Positions 16,433-24,930 are shown, counted from the stretch's first letter. The stretch is 64,000 nucleotides of DNA from Microbacterium testaceum StLB037 (GCF_000202635.1 NC_015125.1:2418001-2482000), one strand, 5' to 3'. A program made the numbers and translations. The notes: generated by a model not told the origin, from the letters alone.

Positions 16433-17380
16433 CTACCCCGCCGCCCGAGGCTTCCTCCGCAACACCGTCCCGTCCGTGATGAGCTCCGTCTCCTCGGGGC
16501 GCCAGCCGTAGCTCGACCGCATGCGCTCGCGGAGCGCGGCGACGGCGGAGGGCGTTGCCACCTCGACGCCGCGCGGGCTGTCGACGGCGGACGGGTCGAG
16601 GTCACGGGCCGCCAGGCGCAGCTCCAGCAGGAGACCGAGCACGCGGTCGGTCCCGAACGCCGCGTTGGCGAGCTTCCAATCGCCGATGACGACGAGCGTG
16701 CGGCGACGATCCTCGTCGTCGTCGGGGCGAGCCGCCGGTCGACCCACCAGCCCGACGGCGACCCCGGTCATCAGCATCGTCCCCACGGCCGCGATCCCCG
16801 CGCCCGTGGAGGAGAAGAGCGTCTGCGTGAGAAGCGACTCCGGGGTGGCCAACACCATGACCCGCAGGGCGGCGTACACGCCGTACGTGATCATCGTGGC
16901 GCCGATCACCCGCATGGACGCCTGCGGAAGGACTCGGTTGCGCAGCGCGAGGGTGGCACCCACCGCGCTGACCAGGAGGAGGGCGACGCTCTTCACGACG
17001 AGGGACACGTCGGGCGAGAGCAGGGCCGACGAGATGGCTACCACCGCGGAAAGGGCGACAGCGGCACCGAGCGCGCGCGGCGACGCGCTACGTCCCGCGC
17101 GCGGTTTCGCCAGCCCGACGCACACGAGCGACGAGGCCAGCACCATGGCGGTGTCCGCGGCGACGAGCGTCCCGATCTCGCCGCCGCTGAACCGCACGAT
17201 GTACATCGCCCCGGCGCCTACGGCCAAAGCACCCGACACCGAGGCCAGCCGCAGGAACACCCCGAGCGGTGTGGGATCGCCGATCCGCGGCAGCACGACG
17301 CGGATGACGCCGGCCGCCAGCCCGACGCCCATCACCACGACTCCGATCGACAGCAGCATCTCTCCCCCGGCTCTCATCAT
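16433..17380 (-). CDS. Multi-pass membrane protein with degenerate GGDEF-like tail
   Basis: 315 aa. About seven transmembrane helices occupy residues 8-210. The ~100-residue cytoplasmic tail contains VIGDWKLANAAFGTDRVLGL, which resembles the beginning of a GGDEF domain (DxDxFKxxND..G...GD) but then stops without any GGDEF signature. I do not recognise a specific family. Possible reading: a 7TM sensor whose cyclase domain has decayed. The gene is single, converging closely (8 bases) with the upstream oxidoreductase. Confidence 0.6.
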   Translation of the reverse strand: MMRAGGEMLLSIGVVVMGVGLAAGVIRVVLPRIGDPTPLGVFLRLASVSGALAVGAGAMYIVRFSGGEIGTLVAADTAMVLASSLVCVGLAKPRAGRSASPRALGAAVALSAVVAISSALLSPDVSLVVKSVALLLVSAVGATLALRNRVLPQASMRVIGATMITYGVYAALRVMVLATPESLLTQTLFSSTGAGIAAVGTMLMTGVAVGLVGRPAARPDDDEDRRRTLVVIGDWKLANAAFGTDRVLGLLLELRLAARDLDPSAVDSPRGVEVATPSAVAALRERMRSSYGWRPEETELITDGTVLRRKPRAAG

Positions 17381-17459
17381 GAGCCGTTCCGGAAAGGCGG
17401 GCTGTTTTCGAGCGCCCGCTTGACGCGCGGTTCTCCGTGTGAGCCGGGGCGCGGGCTCC

Positions 17460-17933
17460 TCAGTCGAAGTCGGCCGCGACCGCGTTCCGGTGGTACTCGA
17501 AGATGATGCTCGTCCGTGTGGATGCCACGCTGTGCCGCGCGGAGAGATGATCGACGACGAAGCGGCGGACGGCGGACGAGTCGTCGACCGCGATGTGGAC
17601 CAGGAAATCGTCGGCGCCGCCGAGGAAGAAGAGCTGGATGACGTCCGGATGCCGCCGCACGTCGTGCGCGAACGCGTGGATGCTCTCCTGTCGTTGCCCG
17701 GGGCGGAGGGTCACGCCGACGATCGCCTGGAGTCCGCGGCCGAGTCGGCTCTGATCCACCGCCGCGTGGAAGCCGGTGATGAGGCCCCGCTCGACGAGCG
17801 AACGCAGGCGGGCGTGCGCGGTCGACGCGGCCACGCCGAGGTCCTCGGCGATCGCGGCGTTCGTGATGCGCGCGTCGGCGGACAGCAGCTCGATGATGCG
17901 GGCATCGTGCGGGTGCAACTCGTCATCGGGCAT
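17460..17933 (-). CDS. Lrp/AsnC-family transcriptional regulator (AldR-like)
   Basis: 157 aa. N-terminal HTH (DARIIELLSADARITNAAIA, then EDLGVAASTAHARLRSLVERG, ~9-48) and C-terminal RAM domain (VIQLFFLGGADDFLVHIAVDD). It is divergent from the alanine dehydrogenase gene, the arrangement known for mycobacterial AldR-ald, so it most likely controls that gene in response to alanine. The spacer holds two related strings, TTCGAGAAT (~17974) and TTCGAAGAAT (~18005), that could be its sites. Confidence 0.9.
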   Translation of the reverse strand: MPDDELHPHDARIIELLSADARITNAAIAEDLGVAASTAHARLRSLVERGLITGFHAAVDQSRLGRGLQAIVGVTLRPGQRQESIHAFAHDVRRHPDVIQLFFLGGADDFLVHIAVDDSSAVRRFVVDHLSARHSVASTRTSIIFEYHRNAVAADFD

Positions 17934-18088
17934 CGCAGATCCTTCGGCCGTCGGCGGTCATCGGGGCGTTCACGTTCGAGAATACGCGCGCCAGGCGGCA
18001 TCCATTCGAAGAATCAACGGTGTAACGCCACCGAAACACTCGTTTCTGCGATTCTCTCCGCATCGCTCATCCGCTCGAGGAGGAACCC

Positions 18089-19174
18089 GTGCGCGTTTCC
18101 GTGCCGACCGAGATCAAGAACAACGAGAACCGCGTCGCGATGACGCCCGCGGGCGTGGATTCCCTCGTCCACCGCGGCCACGAGGTACTTGTCCAGGCCG
18201 GTGCCGGCGAGGGCAGCGGGTTCTCCGACGAGCAGTACCGCGCCGCGGGAGCCGAGATCGTCGCCACCGCCGAAGAGACCTGGGCGCGCGCCGAGCTCCT
18301 CGTGAAGGTCAAGGAGCCGATCGCTCCCGAGTACGGGTTCCTGCGTCCCGATCTCACGCTCTTCACCTACCTGCATCTCGCGGCCGACCGCCCGCTCACC
18401 GATGCCCTGATCGCCGCCGGCACCACCGCCGTCGCGTACGAGACCGTGCAGACCGCGGACCGCGCCCTGCCGTTGCTCGCGCCCATGAGCGAGGTCGCCG
18501 GTCGACTGTCGATCATCGAGGGCGCGCACCACCTGCTGCGCGCCTCGGGCGGACGCGGCCTGCTGCCCGGCGGGGTGCCGGGCACGCCCCGCGCGAAGGT
18601 CGTCGTGATCGGCGGCGGTGTCGCGGGGGAGCACGCGGCCGCCAATGCCCTGGGACTCGGTGCTCGCGTGACGGTCGTCGACATCTCGCTGCCCAAGCTC
18701 CGCCAGCTCGAGGAGCGTTTCGGGGGTGCGATCGAGACCCGCGCCTCGACCCGCCTCGAGATCGCCGAGCAGCTCGCCGATGCCGACCTCGTGATCGGCT
18801 CGGTGCTGATCCCGGGAGCGGCGGCCCCCAAGCTCGTGACCGACGACATGGTCGCCGCGATGAAGCCCGGCTCGGTGCTCGTCGACATCGCGATCGACCA
18901 GGGCGGATGCTTCGAGGGCTCGCGTCCCACGACGCACGACGCCCCGACCTTCCGCGTCCACGAAGCGCTGTACTACTGCGTCGCGAACATGCCCGGCGCG
19001 GTCCCGCACACCTCGACGCGGGCGCTGTCGAACGCCACCCTGCCCTACATCACGCGGATCGCCGACGCGGGCTGGGACGCCGCGGCATCCGCGGATCCCG
19101 CTCTCGCGAAGGGCCTGAACGTCCGCGCCGGCGAGGTCACGAACGAGGGCGTCCGCGCCGCCTTCGCCCTCTGA
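18089..19174 (+). CDS. ald: Alanine dehydrogenase
   Basis: 361 aa from GTG 18089. It carries the expected features: MRVSVPTEIKNNENRVAMTP at the N-terminus, the pyruvate-binding Lys (VKVKEP, ~75) and catalytic His (YLHLAA, ~96), and the NAD-binding motif VVVIGGGVAGEHAA. The enzyme interconverts L-alanine with pyruvate plus ammonia, used in alanine catabolism or redox balance. It is slightly shorter than the usual ~371 residues. Upstream is the divergent Lrp-type regulator; downstream a C-rich tract and palindromic element copy 3. Confidence 0.96.
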   Translation: MRVSVPTEIKNNENRVAMTPAGVDSLVHRGHEVLVQAGAGEGSGFSDEQYRAAGAEIVATAEETWARAELLVKVKEPIAPEYGFLRPDLTLFTYLHLAADRPLTDALIAAGTTAVAYETVQTADRALPLLAPMSEVAGRLSIIEGAHHLLRASGGRGLLPGGVPGTPRAKVVVIGGGVAGEHAAANALGLGARVTVVDISLPKLRQLEERFGGAIETRASTRLEIAEQLADADLVIGSVLIPGAAAPKLVTDDMVAAMKPGSVLVDIAIDQGGCFEGSRPTTHDAPTFRVHEALYYCVANMPGAVPHTSTRALSNATLPYITRIADAGWDAAASADPALAKGLNVRAGEVTNEGVRAAFAL

Positions 19175-19267
19175 CGCCCCCTCAGCGCTCCGCGCGCCCC
19201 GCGCGCCCCGCGCCGCCCCGCCCCGCGCGCCCCCGCCCCGCGCGCCCCCGCCCCGCCCCGCCCGCAC

Positions 19268-19330
19268 CGTTGAGTGTCCAAGAAACCCGGACGATTTTTC
19301 GAGGAGTCCGGGTGTTCTGGACACTCAACG
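19268..19330. repeat. GAGTGTCC palindromic element, copy 3
   Basis: 25-bp arms beginning CGTTGAGTGTCCAAGAAACC (19268-19292) and ending CACTCAACG (19306-19330), 22 of 25 positions complementary, 13-base centre. It lies between the convergent ald and response-regulator genes, preceded by a ~70-base tract of CCCCG/CGCGCC repeats. It may serve as a bidirectional terminator. Confidence 0.85.
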
Positions 19331-19345
19331 CTCACGAGCGTCGGG

Positions 19346-20029
19346 TCACGCCCGCACCCACGCGTACGTGATCTCGGGGCGGCCGGGGCCGCCGTAGCGG
19401 GGCTCGCGGCGCACGCGGCCCACGTCGGCGAGGTGCTCGAGGTAGCGCCGGGCGGTGACCCGGGACATCCCCTCGCTCTCGCCCACCTCGGTCGAGGAGA
19501 CGGCTCCGGATGCCGTGCGCACCCGCTCCGCGACGGCCTGCAGCGTCTCGTCGCTCAAGCCCTTCGGCAGCCCGGGCGACGTGACGGTGCGCAGCGATCC
19601 GAGCAGCGCGTCCACCTCGGACTGCGTCGCGTCGCCCGCCGCGCGATCCAGGCCCTCGACGTAGGCGCGGTACGCCTCGAGGCGCTCGCGGAAGGCCGCG
19701 AACGCGAACGGCTTGATGAGGTACTGCACGACCCCGATCGACACCGCGGCGCGGACGGTCGCGGCATCCCGGACCGCCGTCACCGCGATGATGTCGACGC
19801 CCGATCCGGCCGCGCGCACGCGCCGCGCGACGTCGAGGCCGTTGCCGTCGGGCATCGTCATGTCGAGGAGCACGAGGTCGATCCGGCGTTCGGGGTCGGC
19901 GATCGCCGTGAGCGCGGCCCGAGCTCCCGACGCCTGCCCCGCGACCTCGAATCCGGGCACGCGCTCCACGTAGGCCGTGTGCAGCTCGAGGGCGAGGGCG
20001 TCGTCATCGACGACCAGGACCCGGATCAC
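19346..20029 (-). CDS. CitB/DcuR-type response regulator
   Basis: 227 aa from GTG 20029, which overlaps the kinase stop as GTGA. Receiver domain with VDDD (7-10), phospho-acceptor Asp56 (LVLLDMTMPD) and Lys in IKPF; C-terminal winged HTH (SSTEVGESEGMSRVTARRYL). It is the partner of the kinase encoded upstream. Divergent dctA is the expected target. Confidence 0.92.
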   Translation of the reverse strand: MIRVLVVDDDALALELHTAYVERVPGFEVAGQASGARAALTAIADPERRIDLVLLDMTMPDGNGLDVARRVRAAGSGVDIIAVTAVRDAATVRAAVSIGVVQYLIKPFAFAAFRERLEAYRAYVEGLDRAAGDATQSEVDALLGSLRTVTSPGLPKGLSDETLQAVAERVRTASGAVSSTEVGESEGMSRVTARRYLEHLADVGRVRREPRYGGPGRPEITYAWVRA

Positions 20030-21624
20030 GACGCCTCCTCCACCGACGGCAGGAACACCCGCACCCTCGTCGGGTCGGCGGTGACCTGCAGGGTTCCACC
20101 CCGGGCGGCCACGATATCGCGCACGAGCGCGAGTCCGACGCCGCGCCCGCCGGGGGCGTGCTCGGCCTTCGTCGACGCCCCGAACGCGAAGGGGTCGGCG
20201 AGCGACGGATCGAACCCGCCCCCGCTGTCCGACACCTCGATCACCACGTCGCTGCCGTTGTCCGCCAGAGCCGCGCGCACCCACCGGGGTTCCGCGCCCG
20301 CGGCCGCGGCATCCAGAGCATTGTCGACGAGGTTGCCGACGACGGTCACCGCCTCGGCGGGCGCGAGCGGCAGGGTCGGCCGCGGTTCGGACACGTCGAG
20401 GTCGAGTCGCACCCCGCGCTCGGCCGCCTCGTCGAGCTTGCCGAGCAGCAGGGCGACGACCACCGCATCCTCGTCATCCGAGACCAGTCGGTCGGCCAGT
20501 TCTTGGCGTTCGCCGGTGGATGCCACGATCAACCGCCGCGCGTCCTCGATCCGCCCGAGTTCGAGCAGCGCCAGCAGCGCGTGCAGGCGGTTGCCGTGCT
20601 CGTGCGTCTGCGAGCGGAGGGTGTCGCTGAGCGTGCGGACGCCCTCGAGCTCGCCGAGGAGCGCCTGCAGCTCCGACCGGTCGCGGAGCGTCATGACGTG
20701 CCCGCGCTCGGGGGCGCGGCGTCCGTTCAGGTCGCGCGCGTCCTCCTGGTTCACGAGCAGCACGCGGTCGCCGTTGACCACCGTCTCCTCGACCATGCGG
20801 CGCCCGGTGGAGATGGCCTCGGCCAGGGTGGCATCCATGTCGACCTCGTTCGGGTCGAGCGAGACCTGGCCCATGCTCGCGGGCGGAAGCCCGAGCAGGT
20901 CGGCGGCCTCGTCGTTGTACAGCACGATGCGGCCCTCGCGGTCGGTGACGACGAGCCCCTCGCGCAGCGAGTGCAGCACCGTCTCGTAGCTCTCGACCAG
21001 GCGCGACAGCTCGGCCGGGGTGTACGACCCGGTCACCCGGCGGGCGCTGCGCCGCACATACAGCGCGCCGAGCACGCCGACACCGACGATGGCGGCGGAT
21101 GCCACGGCGATCAGCGGCACGCGAGCGGCGAGGTCCTGCTGCACGGCGCCGAGCGTGACCCCGACCGAGACGAGACCGACGATGGGTCCGTCCTCGTCGC
21201 CGCCCTCGCGGATGGGCGCGATCGTGCGCACGGAGGGCCCGAGGGTCCCCTCGTACACCTCGGTGTAGGTCTGACCGGCGAGCGCCTCGTCGCGCGACCC
21301 CTGGTATTCCTGGCCGATCTCGGAGCGATTGCGGTGGGTGAGACGGATGCCGTCGGGCGTCATGATCGTGACGAACGACAGGTCGGCATCGCCCAGGATC
21401 GCCTCGACCATGGGCTGCAGGGTGTCGGAATCGCGTCGCTCGACGAGGGCGGCGACGTCGGGTTCGTGGGCGAGGGTCTCGGCGACCGACCGGGTGACCT
21501 GCTCGGCCTGACGCTGTCCCGAGTCGGTGAGCTGGAACGACAGCAGCACCGCGAGGACACCCGCGACGAGCACGACGACGCCGAGAGAGACGAGCGCCAG
21601 CCGCCCACCCACGCTCAGTCGCAT
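20026..21624 (-). CDS. CitA/DcuS-family sensor histidine kinase with PAS domain
   Basis: 532 aa. Transmembrane helix 1 (~9-31), extracytoplasmic sensor domain with IRLTHRNRSEIG (the carboxylate-sensor signature), helix 2 (~170-190), a cytoplasmic PAS domain (VLHSLREGLVVTDREGRIVL onwards), the phospho-acceptor region QTHEHGNRLHAL and a HATPase with NLVDNALDAA, DSGGGF and GRGVGLALV. This is the full DcuS layout. It is divergent from dctA and probably senses C4-dicarboxylates. It is a paralogue of the kinase at 7107 but has retained the PAS domain. Confidence 0.92.
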   Translation of the reverse strand: MRLSVGGRLALVSLGVVVLVAGVLAVLLSFQLTDSGQRQAEQVTRSVAETLAHEPDVAALVERRDSDTLQPMVEAILGDADLSFVTIMTPDGIRLTHRNRSEIGQEYQGSRDEALAGQTYTEVYEGTLGPSVRTIAPIREGGDEDGPIVGLVSVGVTLGAVQQDLAARVPLIAVASAAIVGVGVLGALYVRRSARRVTGSYTPAELSRLVESYETVLHSLREGLVVTDREGRIVLYNDEAADLLGLPPASMGQVSLDPNEVDMDATLAEAISTGRRMVEETVVNGDRVLLVNQEDARDLNGRRAPERGHVMTLRDRSELQALLGELEGVRTLSDTLRSQTHEHGNRLHALLALLELGRIEDARRLIVASTGERQELADRLVSDDEDAVVVALLLGKLDEAAERGVRLDLDVSEPRPTLPLAPAEAVTVVGNLVDNALDAAAAGAEPRWVRAALADNGSDVVIEVSDSGGGFDPSLADPFAFGASTKAEHAPGGRGVGLALVRDIVAARGGTLQVTADPTRVRVFLPSVEEAS

Positions 21625-21758
21625 GCCACACCCTTCGTCGCGCCTGCCGTGAACAATACGACCACAAATGGTTCCGCCGTTCCGCCTCGATCAAAGTCGT
21701 CACATCGACCGGCGCCCCCGCCGGACTCAACGACGGCGTTAGAAAAGGGGAACTCCCA

Positions 21759-23207
21759 ATGGCACTCTCACTCCGCACCACGCGTGACGGTCGGCCCCGC
21801 AGGAAGATCGACCGCAACCATTGGCTCTACATCTCGGTCATCGTGGCGGTGATCGCGGGTGTGATCGTCGGCCTCGTCGCCCCGGCATTCGCGACGGCCC
21901 TCGAGCCGATCGGAAAGGGCTTCGTCAGCCTGATCAAGATGATGATCGCCCCGGTCATCTTCTGCACGATCGTCGTGGGCATCGGCTCGATCGCGAAGGC
22001 CTCCACGGTCGGCAAGATCGGCGGCCTGGCGATGATCTACTTCCTCGTGATGTCGTCGTTCGCGCTGATCATCGGCCTCGTCGTCGGCAACATCATCCAC
22101 CCGGGTGAGGGCCTCAGCATCGCGGGCGCCCACTACGACGCCCCGACCACCGAGGCGACCACGACGCAGGACTTCATCCTCGGCATCATTCCGACGACGT
22201 TCTTCTCCGCATTCACCGGCGGCAGCATTCTCCAGGTGCTCTTCATCGCTCTTCTCGTGGGCTTCGCCCTGCAGGGAATGGGCGAGCGCGGAGCGCGCAT
22301 GGTCGAGGGAATCCGCAACTTCCAGGCGCTCGTCTTCCGCATTCTCGGAATGATCCTGTGGCTCGCGCCGATCGGTGCCTTCGGGGCGATCGCCGCGGTC
22401 GTCGGAAAGACCGGATTCCAGGCCGTGATCAGCCTCGGCATCCTGATGGGCGCGTTCTACATCACGTGCTTCCTCTTCATCGCCGTGGTCCTCGGAACGC
22501 TGCTCTACGTCGTGACCCGCGTCAACATCTTCACGCTCATGAAGTACCTGGGCCGCGAGTACCTCCTCATCGTCGGCACCTCGTCGTCCGAGGCCGCTCT
22601 GCCCCGCCTGATCGCGAAGATGGAGCACCTGGGCGTCTCGAAGCCCGTCGTCGGCATCACGGTCCCGACCGGATACTCCTTCAACCTCGACGGCACGGCG
22701 ATCTACCTCACGATGGCGTCGCTGTTCATCGCCACCGCGATGGGCTCGCCCATGTCGATCGGTGAGCAGATCGGCCTCATGATCTTCATGATCATCGCCT
22801 CGAAGGGCGCCGCCGGTGTCACCGGCGCCGGTCTCGCCACCCTCGCCGGCGGCCTCTCGGCCTACCGCCCCGACCTGGTCGACGGCGTCGGCGTGATCGT
22901 CGGCATCGACCGGTTCATGTCGGAGGCCCGCGCGGTCACCAACTTCACCGGCAACGCGGTGGCGACCATGCTGATCGGCGTCTGGACCAAGCAGTACGAC
23001 GGCCAGCGCGTCCGTGAGGTCCTCGCCGGCAACATCCCCTTCGACGAGTCGCTGCTCACCGGCCACGACCACTCGGCGACTCCGGCGACGGATGCCAAGG
23101 AGCAGGCGTCGCTCGACGCGGGCACCGGCCCCACGGTCGACACGAAGTCGCTCGACGCCTTCCGCGCTCAGGCCGAGGCGGAGGCCGCGGCCCGGGGTCG
23201 CTCGTGA
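21759..23207 (+). CDS. dctA: C4-dicarboxylate transporter, DAACS family
   Basis: 482 aa. Multi-pass protein with family signatures: MMIAPVIFCTIVVGIGS, the serine-rich reentrant motif GTSSSEAALPRL, PTGYSFNLDGTAIY and the ASKGAAGVTGAG loop. It imports succinate, fumarate or malate with sodium or protons. The C-terminal ~50 residues after the last helix are hydrophilic and Ala/Asp-rich. It is divergent from the CitA/DcuS pair and overlaps the downstream lyase by four bases, so uptake and cleavage are coexpressed. Confidence 0.93.
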   Translation: MALSLRTTRDGRPRRKIDRNHWLYISVIVAVIAGVIVGLVAPAFATALEPIGKGFVSLIKMMIAPVIFCTIVVGIGSIAKASTVGKIGGLAMIYFLVMSSFALIIGLVVGNIIHPGEGLSIAGAHYDAPTTEATTTQDFILGIIPTTFFSAFTGGSILQVLFIALLVGFALQGMGERGARMVEGIRNFQALVFRILGMILWLAPIGAFGAIAAVVGKTGFQAVISLGILMGAFYITCFLFIAVVLGTLLYVVTRVNIFTLMKYLGREYLLIVGTSSSEAALPRLIAKMEHLGVSKPVVGITVPTGYSFNLDGTAIYLTMASLFIATAMGSPMSIGEQIGLMIFMIIASKGAAGVTGAGLATLAGGLSAYRPDLVDGVGVIVGIDRFMSEARAVTNFTGNAVATMLIGVWTKQYDGQRVREVLAGNIPFDESLLTGHDHSATPATDAKEQASLDAGTGPTVDTKSLDAFRAQAEAEAAARGRS

Positions 23208-24034
23208 CCCTGGCGCACTCTCCGGCGGGGGCGGCTTCGGCCGCCCCCGCCCCCGCGCGTGTCGACCTCGCGCGCACCTGGATGCTCCGCTCGCCCCTCG
23301 CCGGCGGACTCGAGACCGCGGCCGACGTGCTCGTGCTCGACCTCGAGGACGGCCTCCCCTCCGGACGCAAGGCCGAGGGCCGCGACCGCGCGCGCCGCGC
23401 GGCCGACCACGCGCCCGTGTGGCTCCGCATCAGCGCCGCCGGTACGCGCGATGGGGAGGACGACCTCGCCCTGGGTCGCGAGCTCGACGATCGCCTGGCG
23501 GGGGTCGTCCTGGCGATGTGCGCCGGTCCCGCGGATGTCGCGCACGTCGCGGCATCCCTCCCCGCCGGCGTCCCCATCGTCGCGATGATCGAGTCGGCCG
23601 CGGCCCTGCTCTCGGCCCCCTCGATCGCGGCGCACCCCGCGACGCGGCGCCTCGCGTTCGGCACCGGCGACTTCCGTCGCGACACCGGTATGTCGGCCGA
23701 CCGCCTCGCGCTGTCGTGGCCGCGCGCGCAGCTCGTCGTCGCCTCGGCCGCGGCGGGAATCGCCGGTCCCATCGACGGCCCGTGCGGCCCGGTGGATCAG
23801 GCTCGGGATGCCGCCGTCCACGCCGTCGCGATGGGCTTCACCGGCACTCTCGCGCTACAGGATGCCGCCGTCCCCGGCGCGCACGCCGGCTTCACGCCCG
23901 CGCCCGACGAGGTCGAGCGCGCCCGGGCGCTGCTGTCGGCGACGCCGGACGGCCCGGTCGACGGCTCCTACGCCCCGACGCTCGCCCGCGCCCGCGCCCT
24001 GGTGACCCGCGCTGAGGCCCTCGCCGCGCTGTAG
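23204..24034 (+). CDS. HpcH/HpaI aldolase / citrate lyase beta subunit-like protein
   Basis: 276 aa from GTG 23204. TIM-barrel CitE-like features are visible: VLVLDLEDGLPSGRKAEGR, the active-site MIESAAALL and FGTGDFRRDTG. CitE-like enzymes cleave or form C-C bonds in CoA-linked or free oxo-acids. No alpha (CitF) or acyl-carrier (CitD) subunit is nearby, so this is a stand-alone CitE-like lyase rather than citrate lyase proper. Its tight coupling to dctA suggests that the substrate is, or derives from, the imported dicarboxylate. Confidence 0.82.
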   Translation: MTLAHSPAGAASAAPAPARVDLARTWMLRSPLAGGLETAADVLVLDLEDGLPSGRKAEGRDRARRAADHAPVWLRISAAGTRDGEDDLALGRELDDRLAGVVLAMCAGPADVAHVAASLPAGVPIVAMIESAAALLSAPSIAAHPATRRLAFGTGDFRRDTGMSADRLALSWPRAQLVVASAAAGIAGPIDGPCGPVDQARDAAVHAVAMGFTGTLALQDAAVPGAHAGFTPAPDEVERARALLSATPDGPVDGSYAPTLARARALVTRAEALAAL

Positions 24035-24103
24035 CCCCCCCCAGCCCGCGTGCCCGCGCGCCCGCGCGCCCGCGTGCCCGCGCGCCCGCGCGCCCGCGTT
24101 CCC

Positions 24104-24168
24104 GCGTTGAGTGTCCAAAACACCCGGACTGTTTTCTGAAGCGTCCGTGTGTCTTGGACACTCAACGC
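24104..24168. repeat. GAGTGTCC palindromic element, copy 4
   Basis: 26-bp arms (24104-24129 and 24143-24168), 24 of 26 complementary, 13-base centre. The left arm begins GCGTTGAGTGTCCAAAACAC. It sits between the convergent lyase and DUF1992 genes and is preceded by a 60-base run of CGCGCGCC-like repeats directly after the lyase stop, exactly as in copy 3. Confidence 0.85.
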
Positions 24169-24184
24169 CGCGACCCCGGCGCGC

Positions 24185-24736
24185 TCAGCTCCGCCGAAAC
24201 CACCGCCGGCGCACCACCGGCGCGACAGCCGCCGCTTCCTCCCGCGCCCGGCGCCGCTCGGCCCACGCCGCCACCTCGGCCTCCACGTCGACCGTCGGCG
24301 TGACCACGGGCGGCCCGCCCTGCAGCTGCCGCCGCGCCTCGATCACGCGCCGGTTGAAGTCGTGCAGCGCCTCGCGGACGTCGGGCTCGCGTGCAATGGC
24401 ATCCATTCGCTCCGCCCGCTCGGCGTACTCGACCCGAAGCGTGAGGGCCGGCGGCCCGAGACCGGTGAGCTGCTCGGCCTCGATCTTGCGCCGGATCCAC
24501 CAGTCGGGGTCATGCGCCCCGTCGAGGTCGGGGAGGGGCTTGCCGGCACCGGGCAGGTCGTCGAACTCCCCGCGGCGGATCGCCTGCTGGATCGACGTCT
24601 CGACGTACGCGGCGCGCTCGGCCGCGGTCGATCCGCGCTCCGGTCCGGTCGCCGCGGGCTCAGGTTCGAGCCCGCTCTCGCGCAGCTCGCGGTCGAGCCG
24701 GTAGCGCTCGGCCGACTGGCGTGGGTCGTCGCTCAT
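24185..24736 (-). CDS. DUF1992 (DnaJ homologue subfamily C member 28-like) protein
   Basis: 183 aa from ATG 24736, chosen because GGAGG lies five bases upstream; a GTG at 24742 would overlap that site. The family core IQQAIRRGEFDDLPGAGKPL lies at ~50-69, with WWIRRKIEAEQL after it. The C-terminal part is charged, with an AWAERRRAREEAA helix. Function is unknown; the family shares a conserved domain with some J-domain proteins but no J domain is present here. Single gene, no operon. Confidence 0.85.
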   Translation of the reverse strand: MSDDPRQSAERYRLDRELRESGLEPEPAATGPERGSTAAERAAYVETSIQQAIRRGEFDDLPGAGKPLPDLDGAHDPDWWIRRKIEAEQLTGLGPPALTLRVEYAERAERMDAIAREPDVREALHDFNRRVIEARRQLQGGPPVVTPTVDVEAEVAAWAERRRAREEAAAVAPVVRRRWFRRS

Positions 24737-24840
24737 GGGCACCTCCGGTCATTCCAGGCTACGACGCCTCCGCGGGCCGGGCGCCGACGCGCGGCCCGGG
24801 CACGGCGAGCGGGCTGGGTGCCACGCGCGGACCGGGCGCA

Positions 24841-24930
24841 GCGTGCGAAACTCCGGAGAACCGGATGCCACGGCCCCCGCACGCACCCAAAACGGCGTCA
24901 CCACGCCAAGAACTCAGGAGTTTCGCACAC
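24841..24930. repeat. Paired inverted-repeat element, copy 3 (CTCCKGAG family)
   Basis: The left arm GTGCGAAACTCCGGAG (within 24841-24861) and the right arm CTCAGGAGTTTCGCAC (within 24910-24930) match at 17 of 21 positions over the full arms; about 48 unrelated bases lie between. It is in the spacer between the DUF1992 gene and the upstream end of the oxygenase gene stop. Same architecture as the two copies at 5829-6064. Confidence 0.75.

Noticed and set aside
23204..24034. Citrate lyase beta subunit (citE) of a complete citrate lyase
   Set aside because: No citD, citF, citC or citG-like genes are nearby; only a CitE-like fold can be supported.
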